Shown piece by piece: positions 46,116-55,282 of a stretch of 64,000 nucleotides of DNA. Source of the stretch: Bacteroidales bacterium (lineage in GTDB: Bacteria; Bacteroidota; Bacteroidia; Bacteroidales; P3). Every line of letters starts with the position of its first letter. The stretch's first letter is position 1. The notes beneath the pieces were generated by a model that was given only the letters and a program-made list of their open reading frames with translations, ran no database searches and had not been told where the DNA came from. The translations under genes and the position numbers were made by a program. The DNA lies in NCBI GenBank assembly GCA_017479385.1, contig JAFVCE010000005.1, forward strand, positions 111,430 to 175,429, written 5' to 3'.

Positions 46116-47049
46116 CGCTGCCCAAGCCCTGACCGTTGCCGGAGGTGTGGCTCGCCTACTGGTGGGCCTGTTCTTCGTGGTCTCGGCTTGTGCCAAAATT
46201 TTTGCGCTCGACACTTTCGAAGTCTACATTTATAGCTACGGCTTCATGCCGCTTGGCCTCGTGCCATGGGCTGCAAGGCTCTGCATTGGGGTCGAACTAT
46301 TAGTTGGCGTGACCCTTGCGGTTGGCTACCGCCCACGCCTCGCGGTGCTGGCAGCCACGCTGCTAACCGTCGCTTTCAGCCTTTTCTTGGGCTACGCAGC
46401 CCTCATTGGCCGCACCGATTCGTGCCACTGCATGGGGCAGTTGGCCCACCTCTCGCCCGTGCAGTCGCTGCTCAAAAACGCGCTGTTGCTCGCACTGCTC
46501 TGCTTGGCTGCCAAAGGGGCACTCTGGCAGCTGCGCCCCACGGCGTGGCTCGCGGTCGTGGTAGCATTGCTCTGCTTGGCCCTCCCGTTCGCCGTCAGGG
46601 TGCCAGACGACTGGATTTTTGGCCCCACCGACGAGCAGTTTGGCCACGAAGCCCTTGCCGCATTGCTCGACGAGCCGGCCGAGGCCGACCTATCGCAGGG
46701 GCACCATGTGCTGGCGCTCGTCACCCCAGGCTGCGCCTACTGCAATATGGCCATCGAGAAGTTGCTCACCATTGAGCGCCGCCACGACCTCGACACCGCT
46801 GCCATAGTATTTCTTGGTCCAAATCCAGACGATGGCTATGCTTCGCGTCGCGACACCACACCCGGCGGCTTTGCCTACACCGTGCGTCAAATGCCCAAAC
46901 CCCACTTCATGGCCATCTGTCGTGGCCAGTGGCCCACTATCTTGCTGCTCGACGGCCGCGAGGTTGTGGCTTCGTGCCACCTGCGCAACATCAGCGAGCG
47001 GCAAATTGCCAACCATCTTTCTTGCCCCGAACCGCGGCGAGAAAGGTAG
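46105..47049 (+). CDS. MauE/DoxX-like membrane protein with C-terminal thioredoxin-like part
   Basis: A 314-residue protein. Residues 1-135 form four helices of the MauE/DoxX type (VVSACAKIFALDTFEVYIYSYGF, GVELLVGVTLAVGYRPRLA). A loop DSCHCMGQL carries a CxC pair. A fifth helix follows at about 150-170, then a periplasm-side region (about 195-300) with LVTPGCAYCNMAIEKLL, a CxxC in thioredoxin-like context, and a cis-proline-like PTILLLDG. Probably a thiol-redox partner in the envelope. It is coupled to two CxC lipoproteins. Confidence 0.8.
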   Translation: MKSSAAQALTVAGGVARLLVGLFFVVSACAKIFALDTFEVYIYSYGFMPLGLVPWAARLCIGVELLVGVTLAVGYRPRLAVLAATLLTVAFSLFLGYAALIGRTDSCHCMGQLAHLSPVQSLLKNALLLALLCLAAKGALWQLRPTAWLAVVVALLCLALPFAVRVPDDWIFGPTDEQFGHEALAALLDEPAEADLSQGHHVLALVTPGCAYCNMAIEKLLTIERRHDLDTAAIVFLGPNPDDGYASRRDTTPGGFAYTVRQMPKPHFMAICRGQWPTILLLDGREVVASCHLRNISERQIANHLSCPEPRRER

Positions 47050-47179
47050 CAAGACCCTGTTTTCGAGCTTCCGGCGGTGCCGGATTTCGGCTTAGGAACG
47101 CTTCAAACCCCAGTCGCAACCCACGAATGATGTGGATATGTACCTATTTTTATCGATAAGGAACCCCTCCGAGGTGGGG

Positions 47180-47262
47180 TGCTAACTGCCTCAACATCAA
47201 GGCTTGTTCGACCTCAATACGACCCTAACCCGACCTTAACACGACCACAGCCCTGTTTTCCA
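47180..47262 (-). repeat. 11-bp phased intergenic element, copy E
   Basis: The clearest phasing. The plus strand reads CTTGTTCGACC, TCAATACGACC, CTAACCCGACC, TTAACACGACC at 47203-47246 with no base between units; on the minus strand each unit starts GGTCG. Border GCTAACTGCCTCAACATCAA. It lies in the gap between converging genes. Confidence 0.85.
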
Positions 47263-47272
47263 ACCACTTATG

Positions 47273-47296
47273 AGGGGCCCGGTGGGCCTGTTTTTT
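47273..47296 (+). terminator. Terminator of the CxC/MauE operon
   Basis: Short GC-rich stem GGCCC / GGGCC with loop GGT, extended by AGG/CCT, followed by TTTTTT. Confidence 0.55.
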
Positions 47297-47335
47297 ATCG
47301 ATTTAGGACTTGTGATTTATCGATTGCCGCATTGC

Positions 47336-48589
47336 TCAAGGCCCTACGACCACGGTAGTGAGGCGGTCGGGGGTTATGGTTTCGGCGGCCAGGGCCTGCA
47401 GTTGGTCGGGTTGCACGTTGTTCATGGCATCGAGCAGGTTGGCCGAAAACTGGTCGTCGATGTTCGAAGTGCGCAGATTGAGGTACCGTTCGCTGCGTTC
47501 GAAAATACCGTCGACCGAGCGCAGGAAGTCGCCCCACATATATTGCCGCACGGTGTCGAGCTCGTCGTGCCCAACGGGCGTTGTGGCCAGAATTTCCAGC
47601 TCGCGGCATATTTCGCCCAGGGCGTCGTCGGCGTGGTCGTTGTCTACCTCGGCTGTGATAAAGAACAGTATGTCGCTCCGAAGCACCAGCATTTGGCTGT
47701 ATATGCCGTAGGTGTAGCCCTTGTCCTCGCGAATGTTGGTCATCAGCCTCGAGCCGAAGTAGCCGCCGAGAATGGTTTTCAGCACCCCAAAGCGAGCGCA
47801 GTCGGCACTCTGCCAGTCGAAAGGCAGAATGCAGCCCACCCTCAACGTGGTTTGTGCTGCTCCGGGCATGTGGTGGCGCAGGGTTTGAGGTGGGCGTTGC
47901 AGCCAGCTTGGCGCGAGGCCACCGGCCAGTGCGGGCTGGGCTGTGGGTTGGGCTTGCCCCAGGTAGCGGTCGAGCAGCTGCAGTGTGTGGTCGTCGTAGT
48001 GGCCAGCGAGGGCTATGGTGGCGTTGCCCAGGTGGTAGTAGTCGTCGTGAAAACGGCGAATGTCGTCGGCGCAGAGGCGGTCGGCATCGTCGGCCGTGGC
48101 GTAGCGCCCCAAGGGGTGATTGGGGCCAAAAAGCGCTTCGTAGAAGAGGTTGCGAGCCACATAGTCGGTTTGCTTGAAACTCGAAAGCAGGTGCTGTTTG
48201 CGGTTGGCAATGTGTTTGGCCACCTCCTCGTCGCTGTAGGCCGGTTGTTGCACCATCTCGGCCACGAGCGGCAGCAGGCTGTCGGCATACTTCGGCATGG
48301 CGTATACGCTCAAGGTCGAGGTGTAGGTGTTGGGACTTTTTTCGACTGTAATGCCGTGGAAGTCAAGATATTCTGCCACCTCTTTGGCCGAGCGGTTGGC
48401 GGTGCCCTCGGTCAGCAGGCGGTTGGCCGCGCCAGCACAGAGTGGGACCGTTTGGTAGGCGCTGCCGGCCTCGAACATCAGGTCGAGTTTGAGCAGCTCT
48501 ATGCTGTCCGACGCGAAGAGGTTGGCCCTGTTGCCGTTGGCGAGCTCGAGGCTGGTGGGTTGCAGTTTCGTTAGGTCGTAGGTGGTCAT
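47336..48589 (-). CDS. M16 peptidase homologue without the zinc motif
   Basis: A 417-residue protein with the two-domain M16B fold (LDLMFEAGSAYQ, RSAKEVAEYLDFHGITVE, NATIALAGHYDD). Where active members have HxxEH, this one reads AANRLLTEGT, so the zinc ligands and catalytic glutamate are missing. It is therefore probably a non-catalytic partner, like the alpha subunits of M16B dimers. No active partner is adjacent. It starts 13 bases after the TonB-dependent receptor and has no signal peptide, so it would be cytoplasmic unless the start is wrong. Confidence 0.88.
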   Translation of the reverse strand: MTTYDLTKLQPTSLELANGNRANLFASDSIELLKLDLMFEAGSAYQTVPLCAGAANRLLTEGTANRSAKEVAEYLDFHGITVEKSPNTYTSTLSVYAMPKYADSLLPLVAEMVQQPAYSDEEVAKHIANRKQHLLSSFKQTDYVARNLFYEALFGPNHPLGRYATADDADRLCADDIRRFHDDYYHLGNATIALAGHYDDHTLQLLDRYLGQAQPTAQPALAGGLAPSWLQRPPQTLRHHMPGAAQTTLRVGCILPFDWQSADCARFGVLKTILGGYFGSRLMTNIREDKGYTYGIYSQMLVLRSDILFFITAEVDNDHADDALGEICRELEILATTPVGHDELDTVRQYMWGDFLRSVDGIFERSERYLNLRTSNIDDQFSANLLDAMNNVQPDQLQALAAETITPDRLTTVVVGP

Positions 48590-48602
48590 GGCTTTGGGGG
48601 GA

Positions 48603-51056
48603 TTAGAAACTAACGGTGAGTTTAACGTTTATTTGGCGGCCGGTGAGGTAGTTCGGCACACCCCAGTACACGCCCGAATAGTCGGCTGCCCAGATGTAGG
48701 AGGCCACGTTGCGGAAGTCGAACAGGTTGAATACCTCGATGCCGAGCTGAATGTCGTCAATGTGGTCGAAGAGCTTCCAGTTGCGAATGGCATCGAACTG
48801 CGAGAGTTGCAGCGTGTTGCCCCAGTCGATACGGAAAAATGGGCGGAATCGGTTGGTCTTGCTGAAATTGGTTTGGTTGGGTACGGTGAAAGGCAGGCCC
48901 GTGGCGTAAATCAAGTTCAAACTCATGCGCCACCACGGCAGTTGCGGCAGGTTGTCCTGCAAAAAGAACTTCAAGGCGAAGCGTTGGTCGGTTGGGCGAG
49001 CCAGCCAGCCGTAGTCGTCGCCCTCAATGTCCTCTTGGGTTTGCATAATCGAGAGGCTGGCCCACGACTCGAGTCCATCGACGAGTTCGCCGTTGAGCCT
49101 CAAACTCAAACCGGTGGCATAGCCCACAGCCGAGTTTTCGGCCGAGTAGCGTATGCGCAAGTTGTCTATGGTGTAGGGTATGAGGTTGGTGATATACTTA
49201 TAATAAATGTCGGTCGTGAGGCGGAATGGGCGGTCCCACATACGGAACGACCAGTCGAATGTGCCAACAGCTTGATACGACGTTTGGGGGTCGAGGTCGG
49301 GGTTGATAGAACCGTCGGGGCGGCGCAATTCGCGGTAGAAATAGGGTTGCTGATACACGCCGGCGGCAGCGCTGAAGGTCATGTCGCGGTGGTCGGCAGG
49401 GCTGTAGCCCATACTTACGCGTGGCGAGACGAGAGGCTTGGCGTTGGTGCCGCTGTCGTTCAGCCCCACAATAACAGAGTGGTAGTATTGTCCGCGCACG
49501 CCGGCAGTAATGCGCAGGTCGCTGCCATCGTTGGTGGTGAGGTTAATTTCGCGCTGCAGGTGGGCCGAAGTGCGCAGTGTGCCCACGTGGTTGTTGGCCA
49601 CAGCAAAGTCCTGAAGCAGCGGAGGGTAGGGGAGGTTGCCTGCCAGGCCGGGGGTGACCCACACCGAGGGGTAGGTGTAGCCCGCCGAGTCTACCCAGCG
49701 CCACTCGCGCAGGCGGTCGGCTATCTGCTCGTATTGCACCTTGAGCCCCATTTTCCAACTGCCGAGCGAGGTGAGCCGCGTGGCGCGCAACTCGGAGGCA
49801 TAGACTTGCGAGAGAATGGTGTTGCGGGCGTGTTCGAGGAAGGTGCCCACGCCGCGGTCCAGTTTCAAAATAGAGTCGCCATTGCTTCCCCCAGTGCCAA
49901 GCATATAAAGAAAATATTGGCTCTGAATGTCGAACCGCTCACTCTCGTCGATGTTCTGGGCCGAGGTGGTCCAACGCACCAGCCAGTCCTCGGTGGTGTA
50001 GTTCAGAGTCAAAGCGCCGAGCGCGGTGCGGTGGCGGTCCACCTCCTGCCCGTCGAAGTAAATGTCGATGGCCATAGGTTTGAAGGTGGTGGTTTGGCTC
50101 ATAGGTACAAGGCCGTAGGCGTTGTCGGTGGCGATAGCTGTAAGCGAGAGGCTAAAGCGGTCGTTAATGCGGTAACCCACAATGGCTTGCAGGTCGGTGT
50201 AGGCGCTGGTGTAGTCGCCTTTGGTGTCGAGGCTGCTAATGATGTAGCGATTGCTGTGGCGGCGCAGTCCGAGGCTGTACGATAGGCGGCTGCCCGCAGT
50301 GCCTTGCACCGAGGCCGAGCCACCCAGCAGGCTGCCACTGATTTTGGCTTTGAATGCAGTGGGGCGGCTGTAGGCTATGTCGAGCACCGACGACATACGG
50401 TCGCCATAAATGGCGTCGAACCCACCTGGCGAGAAGCTAATGCGCTCCACGAGGTCGGGATTGATAATGCTCAACCCCTCCTGCTGGCCGCTGCGGATGA
50501 GCATGGGGCGGTATACCTCAACGCCGTTGATGTAGACCAAATTTTCGTCGAACGAACCTCCGCGAACCGAGTATTGCGACGACATTTCGTTGCTCGAAGC
50601 CACGTCGGGCAAGGTTTTGAGCAGGCTTTCGACACCGCTGTTGGGGCCCACGGCATTTTCGAGTCGCTCGGCCTCGATTTGGGTGTAGACCGTGGCGCTG
50701 TGTTGGCGGTCGTTAATGGCCACTTCGTCGAGCTGGCGCGACTGTTGTTTGAGGCTAAAAACTACCCTCGTGGCTTTGCCGGGCACGACTTCGACGCGCC
50801 GCGTTTGCGCCACGAAGCCGGCGGCCGAGGCGGTGATGGTAACCGAGTCGGCTTGAGAGATGTTGAGCGCGAAGTGGCCACGGCGGTCGGTGAGGGTCGA
50901 GTTTTGGGGCTGCCGGTCGGGCTCGGCCACGGTGGCAAACTCGATGGGCGAGTTGTCTTCGGCCGAGCGCACATAGCCTTCAATCACCCCTTGGGCCTTG
51001 ACTGTCAGCGTGGTGAACGTCAGTAGAACTATCGTTATGAAAAATTTTTTTATCAT
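48603..51056 (-). CDS. TonB-dependent outer-membrane receptor with carboxypeptidase-like N-terminal domain
   Basis: An 817-residue outer-membrane receptor. The signal peptide ends at TVKAQ (about residue 22). A carboxypeptidase D regulatory-like domain (VIEGYVRSAEDNSPIEFATV, about 25-105), a plug domain (NSGVESLLKTLPDVASSNEMSSQYSVRGGSFDENLVYINGVEVYRP) in two parts, and a beta-barrel to the C-terminus follow. No SusD partner is adjacent, so a glycan PUL is unlikely. The frame runs to a TTG at 51065; ATG 51056 gives a proper signal peptide. Confidence 0.93.
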   Translation of the reverse strand: MIKKFFITIVLLTFTTLTVKAQGVIEGYVRSAEDNSPIEFATVAEPDRQPQNSTLTDRRGHFALNISQADSVTITASAAGFVAQTRRVEVVPGKATRVVFSLKQQSRQLDEVAINDRQHSATVYTQIEAERLENAVGPNSGVESLLKTLPDVASSNEMSSQYSVRGGSFDENLVYINGVEVYRPMLIRSGQQEGLSIINPDLVERISFSPGGFDAIYGDRMSSVLDIAYSRPTAFKAKISGSLLGGSASVQGTAGSRLSYSLGLRRHSNRYIISSLDTKGDYTSAYTDLQAIVGYRINDRFSLSLTAIATDNAYGLVPMSQTTTFKPMAIDIYFDGQEVDRHRTALGALTLNYTTEDWLVRWTTSAQNIDESERFDIQSQYFLYMLGTGGSNGDSILKLDRGVGTFLEHARNTILSQVYASELRATRLTSLGSWKMGLKVQYEQIADRLREWRWVDSAGYTYPSVWVTPGLAGNLPYPPLLQDFAVANNHVGTLRTSAHLQREINLTTNDGSDLRITAGVRGQYYHSVIVGLNDSGTNAKPLVSPRVSMGYSPADHRDMTFSAAAGVYQQPYFYRELRRPDGSINPDLDPQTSYQAVGTFDWSFRMWDRPFRLTTDIYYKYITNLIPYTIDNLRIRYSAENSAVGYATGLSLRLNGELVDGLESWASLSIMQTQEDIEGDDYGWLARPTDQRFALKFFLQDNLPQLPWWRMSLNLIYATGLPFTVPNQTNFSKTNRFRPFFRIDWGNTLQLSQFDAIRNWKLFDHIDDIQLGIEVFNLFDFRNVASYIWAADYSGVYWGVPNYLTGRQINVKLTVSF

Positions 51057-51145
51057 TGAATTCAATTTTCAAATACTTTTTACGCAATATTAACGTTATT
51101 TTAGTATAAAAATTGTAGTAAAGTTCGAAAATAATTATAAACAAG

Positions 51146-52174
51146 ATGAAAAAAACGTTATTCTTTCTGCTTTGTAGCCTCGTGGTGCTTGGTGGCGAGG
51201 CTCAGGCTCAGAACACTGTCGACAAGCAAGGTCGCCGTCAAGGCCACTGGCTCAAGACCGACAAAAACGGCGCCAAAATCTACGAAGGCGACTTCCGCGA
51301 CGGCCTCGAAACAGGCACCTTTACCTACTACTACCACGACGGTACGGTGCGTATGCGCAACATCTACTTCGTAGATGGTAAGCGATGCTCGCACGAAGCC
51401 TACGACGACAAAGGGCGTCTCGTGGCCAAAGGTTTCTACAACCAGCATAACCGCGACAGTGTGTGGTCTTTCTTCGACGAGCAAGGCCGTATGGTTAAAA
51501 CTACCTCATACCGTATGGGTATCAAAGAAGGACCGTCGATTATCTTCACCTCGACTGGCGACACGGCCGAAGTCTCTAACTGGGTCGACAATCACCGCCA
51601 CGGCCGTTGGTGGAAGCGCATTGGCCGCAACGGCTATATCACTGGCCGCTACGTCAAAGGTGGCCTCGAAGGTCGCCTTGTAGAATACGACGACTCGTTG
51701 CGTCTGGCTCGCGAGGGCAACTATCGCAATGGCTACAAGCATGGCACCTATCGCTATTATGAAGACGGGGTGCTCGCCATCGACGAGAATTGGATAGATG
51801 GCACCATGACCGACCGCAAGGTGCTTGTGGCTACCCCGAAGCCCGAATATGTCTCGGTGTTCGATATTCTCTGCGTTGCCGGTCAGGGCAAGAATCGCGT
51901 AATGGTCTATACTCGCTACGGCGACAAAATTCAGGGCCGCGAACCGGCCGAGAACATCTTTACTCGTGTGGGCAACGAATACTTTGCTTATGCCAACCGC
52001 AAGAACCGCATATTGGTCTCTATGCGCAGCGTTGTAGACATTGTTAAAGACGCTGAAGGCCGCGACATACTCAAGCTCGACCCTGCTCTCGACCTCGTGA
52101 TATTTCCCGACGAGGACTGCATCAAGATGGTCCGTTCGCGCAAATATGAAGACCACTCACCGCTCGATGACTAA
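51146..52174 (+). CDS. Secreted MORN/YwqK-type repeat protein
   Basis: A 342-residue exported protein (signal peptide ending GEAQA). Residues about 25-220 are MORN-like repeats: YEGDFRDGLETGTFTYYY, GFYNQHNRDSVWSFFDEQGR, YRNGYKHGTYRYYEDG. The last 110 residues differ and are unassigned. Databases often label such proteins as antitoxins of the YwqK type, but no toxin is adjacent here. The role is unknown. Confidence 0.8.
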   Translation: MKKTLFFLLCSLVVLGGEAQAQNTVDKQGRRQGHWLKTDKNGAKIYEGDFRDGLETGTFTYYYHDGTVRMRNIYFVDGKRCSHEAYDDKGRLVAKGFYNQHNRDSVWSFFDEQGRMVKTTSYRMGIKEGPSIIFTSTGDTAEVSNWVDNHRHGRWWKRIGRNGYITGRYVKGGLEGRLVEYDDSLRLAREGNYRNGYKHGTYRYYEDGVLAIDENWIDGTMTDRKVLVATPKPEYVSVFDILCVAGQGKNRVMVYTRYGDKIQGREPAENIFTRVGNEYFAYANRKNRILVSMRSVVDIVKDAEGRDILKLDPALDLVIFPDEDCIKMVRSRKYEDHSPLDD

Positions 52175-52193
52175 CACTCTCTACATAATAAAA

Positions 52194-52229
52194 GAAAACA
52201 GGACCTGTCTCGCGACAAATCCTGTTTTC
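52194..52229. terminator. Hairpin terminator after the MORN-type gene
   Basis: Perfect 10-bp stem GAAAACAGGA / TCCTGTTTTC with a 16-base loop. It can act for the plus-strand gene; on the minus strand it is followed by TTTTATTATG and could end a transcript running the other way. Confidence 0.75.
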
Positions 52230-52340
52230 CCCATTAAACACTATTACAAAATCCAATTATTACCAGCATTCTCTAAAGCCGAACACCCTGAAAGGCAAGC
52301 CTTGAGAGCAATTCTTCTCTGTCGAATGCGAGTGCAAAAT
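52230..52340 (-). ncRNA. Candidate structured RNA between the MORN-type gene and mtaB
   Basis: A closing stem GCATTC (52269-52274) / GAATGC (52324-52329), inner pairing TCTC/GAGA and a minus-strand TAATTTTG box at 52343-52336, together with the bidirectional hairpin at 52194-52229, would allow a minus-strand RNA of about 135 bases. It matches no RNA family I recognise. The alternative is simply the mtaB leader region. Confidence 0.25.
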
Positions 52341-52408
52341 TACAAACTTTTTTCTAATTGAAGAAAAAAATATCGAAATTTAAGTAAATTTTAACATTTA
52401 TAAACTCT

Positions 52409-53677
52409 ATGCTCATCGCTGCCCACACTCTTGGATGTAAACTAAATTTCGCTGAAACAAGTGCCATCGTGCGCCGCTTTACCGACGCTGGCCACACGCT
52501 TGTAGACTTTCATGAACGAGCTGATTTATATATAGTTAATACTTGTACCGTTACGGCCGTGGCCGAAAAAAAATGCCGCAACGCCATTCGCCAAGCCGTG
52601 GCCCAAAACCCTTTGGCAACGGTTGCCGTGGTGGGCTGTTTTGCCCAAAACGCGGCCGACCAGATTTTGAGCATTCCGGGCGTGAAAATCGTCCTCGGAA
52701 ACGATAAAAAACACCTTTTGTACGAAATTTTGACCTCTGACGGAAGCCAATTTCTGCCTATTGTAGACGAGCCCCGCAGCTTTAAACCGCTCTTCTCGAC
52801 CGGCGACCGCACAAGAGTTTTTTTCAAAATTCAAGACGGGTGCGACTATTTTTGCACCTATTGTGCCATACCGTTCGCCCGCGGGCGCTCGCGTAGCGCG
52901 TCGATTGACGAGACCCTGGCTGTGGCTCGCCAGATTGCCGAAACTGGTGCCAAAGAGGTAGTCCTAACAGGCGTCAACACAGGCACCTTCGGCCAGCACA
53001 ACAACGAGCGTTTGATAGACCTCTTGCGTCGCCTCGACGAGGTTGAGGGCATACTGCGCTACCGTATTTCGAGCATCGAACCCAACCTGCTTACCAACGA
53101 GGTGGTCGATTTTGTGGCCTCGTCGCGCGCTTTCTTGCCCCATTTTCACATTCCACTGCAGGCTGGCAGCGACCACGTGCTCGCTATGATGCACCGCCGT
53201 TACACCACCGCCGACTTTGCCGAAAAGTTGGCCTATGTTCGCTCCAAGATGCCCGAAGCCTGCATTGCGGCCGACATCATGGCGGGCTTCAATGGCGAGA
53301 GTGAGGAGGAGTTCGACAAGGTGTGCCGCTATGTTGAGGAATTGCCAATATCTTACCTGCACGTTTTCACCTATAGCGAGCGCCCCAACACAGCCGCCCT
53401 CAAGTTGGGCGAGAAGGTACCTATGGCTACCCGCCGCGCCCACAGCCAAATCCTGCATACCATTTCGGAACGAAAAAGGGCAGCCTTTGTCGCGTCGCAA
53501 ATCGGCACCGAGAGGCCGGTTCTTTGGGAGTCGACCCGTCATGGAGATACCATGCAGGGGTGGACAGACAACTACATTCGCCTCTGCCAACCCTACAATC
53601 CTTTGGCGGTGAACACGATAACAACCGTCAAACTCTCGCCAGCCAACGTCGTGGAACAGCATACCGACGAGGCTTGA
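52409..53677 (+). CDS. mtaB: tRNA t6A37 methylthiotransferase MtaB
   Basis: A radical-SAM enzyme of 422 residues that adds a methylthio group to N6-threonylcarbamoyladenosine-37. The N-terminal UPF0004 domain has HTLGCKLNFAET and VNTCTVTAVAEKKCRN. The radical-SAM cluster is CDYFCTYC near residue 152. FHIPLQAGSDHVL and DIMAGFNGE follow, and the C-terminal TRAM-like region is short. Length and motifs fit MtaB rather than MiaB. It is separated from its neighbours by long gaps. Confidence 0.93.
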   Translation: MLIAAHTLGCKLNFAETSAIVRRFTDAGHTLVDFHERADLYIVNTCTVTAVAEKKCRNAIRQAVAQNPLATVAVVGCFAQNAADQILSIPGVKIVLGNDKKHLLYEILTSDGSQFLPIVDEPRSFKPLFSTGDRTRVFFKIQDGCDYFCTYCAIPFARGRSRSASIDETLAVARQIAETGAKEVVLTGVNTGTFGQHNNERLIDLLRRLDEVEGILRYRISSIEPNLLTNEVVDFVASSRAFLPHFHIPLQAGSDHVLAMMHRRYTTADFAEKLAYVRSKMPEACIAADIMAGFNGESEEEFDKVCRYVEELPISYLHVFTYSERPNTAALKLGEKVPMATRRAHSQILHTISERKRAAFVASQIGTERPVLWESTRHGDTMQGWTDNYIRLCQPYNPLAVNTITTVKLSPANVVEQHTDEA

Positions 53678-53833
53678 ACCACAAAAAAAACGATATTTAT
53701 GCCAAAAAAAATGAAGTTGTGACCGATATTCCATTTTTTTTGTGTAAATTTGCAATGCGATTATTTTTGACAGTTTATTGAAATTAATTACAAATCAATA
53801 TATTAAAATTATCATCTTAAAACAACAAACACC

Positions 53834-55240
53834 ATGAGCGGATTTTTCGGAGTCGTTTCTGACAAACCTTGTATTACCGATTTGTTCTACGGAACAGATT
53901 ATCATTCTCATCTCGGCACTCGCCGTGCCGGTATGGCCACTTTCGACAATGGCCAGCCGCACCAGAACATCCATTCTATAGAAAACTCTTATTTTCGCAC
54001 CAAGTTCACCGACGATTTGGCCGAGATGACCGGCAACGTCGGCGTTGGCGTAATCAGCGACACCGAGTCGCAACCCATGATGGTCAACTCTCACATGGGT
54101 CGCTTTGCGCTGGCTACCGTGTCGCGCATAAACAACCTCGACGAGCTGGAACGCGACTGCCTGCAGCGCCACCAACAGTTTGCCGACCTCTCGCTTTCGC
54201 GCACCAACCCCACCGAGCTCGTGGCTTTGATGATTACGCAGGGCAAAAACTTCGTCGATGGCATTAATAATGTGTACCGCCAAGTCAAAGGCAGTTGCAA
54301 TATGCTCATTCTCGTGCCCGACGGCATAATCGCTGCGCGCGACCGCTATGGCCGCACCCCCATCGTCATCGGCCGCCGTGGCAACGACTACGCCGTGGCC
54401 TCTGAGAGCCACAGCTACGTTAACCTCGGCTACGAAACCTGCCGCTTTGTCGGTCCTGGCGAAATTGTAAAAATAACTACCGCCGGCATTGAGCAGCTCA
54501 AAGCTCCCGAAGAGAAGATGCAGATTTGCTCATTTTTGTGGATATACTACGGTTTCCCCTGCGTGGAGTACGAAAACGTCAACGCCGAAGAGGTTCGCTA
54601 CCGTTTGGGGCAAGCCATGGGTGCCGCCGACGACGTCGAGGCCGACTTCGTGTCGCCCATCCCAGATTCTGGCATTGGCATGGCCCTCGGCTACTCGGCC
54701 GGCCGCGGCATTCCCTACAAGCGTGCCATGTTGAAATACACCCCCACCTGGTCGCGCAGCTTCATGCCAGTCAACCAGGAGGCGCGCAACCTTGTGGCCC
54801 GCATGAAGCTCATTCCCTCGCGCGCTGTGCTCGAAGGCAAGAGTGTCGTTTTCTGCGACGACTCTATAGTCCGCGGCACCCAGCTGCGCGACCAAGTGCG
54901 TATGCTCTACGCCTATGGTGCCAAGTCGGTCCACGTCCGCATTAGCTGTCCGCCACTCGTCCACGGCTGCACTTTCCTCAATTTTTCAGCCTCGAAAACT
55001 GATAACGAACTTATTACCCGTCGCGTGATAGCCGAACTCGAAGGCGGTCAGGTGCGCAACCTCGAAGCCTACCACGACGAAACAACGCCTCAATATGCCG
55101 CCATGGTGGAGCGTATTCGTCAGCATGTGGGCGTCGATAGTTTGAAATTCAACTCGTTACAAACAGTCTGCGACGCCATCGGTATCGAAAAACAGAGCAT
55201 CTGCACACACTGCTTCGACAGCTCTTCGTATGGCGACTGA
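53834..55240 (+). CDS. PurF-like amidophosphoribosyltransferase with serine in place of the glutaminase cysteine
   Basis: A 468-residue homologue of PurF. The C-terminal phosphoribosyltransferase half is intact, with the PRPP loop VVFCDDSIVRGTQLRD near residue 340 and FeS-type cysteines (QICSFLW, ISCPP, CTHCFD at the end) as in the Bacillus enzyme. The N-terminal glutaminase half starts MSGFFGVVSD: Ser2 stands where all active enzymes have the nucleophile cysteine. A promoter-like TAAATTTG lies at 53745-53752. It may use ammonia, pair with another glutaminase, or have a different role; a second, canonical purF may exist elsewhere. Confidence 0.88.
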   Translation: MSGFFGVVSDKPCITDLFYGTDYHSHLGTRRAGMATFDNGQPHQNIHSIENSYFRTKFTDDLAEMTGNVGVGVISDTESQPMMVNSHMGRFALATVSRINNLDELERDCLQRHQQFADLSLSRTNPTELVALMITQGKNFVDGINNVYRQVKGSCNMLILVPDGIIAARDRYGRTPIVIGRRGNDYAVASESHSYVNLGYETCRFVGPGEIVKITTAGIEQLKAPEEKMQICSFLWIYYGFPCVEYENVNAEEVRYRLGQAMGAADDVEADFVSPIPDSGIGMALGYSAGRGIPYKRAMLKYTPTWSRSFMPVNQEARNLVARMKLIPSRAVLEGKSVVFCDDSIVRGTQLRDQVRMLYAYGAKSVHVRISCPPLVHGCTFLNFSASKTDNELITRRVIAELEGGQVRNLEAYHDETTPQYAAMVERIRQHVGVDSLKFNSLQTVCDAIGIEKQSICTHCFDSSSYGD

Positions 55241-55282
55241 AAATAATTTATTAGTAGTATAAAATAACCATAACAAACAACG

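Noticed and set aside
51146-52174. MORN-type protein as a toxin-antitoxin component
   Set aside because: It has a signal peptide and no toxin neighbour; the antitoxin label is a database habit for this repeat type.
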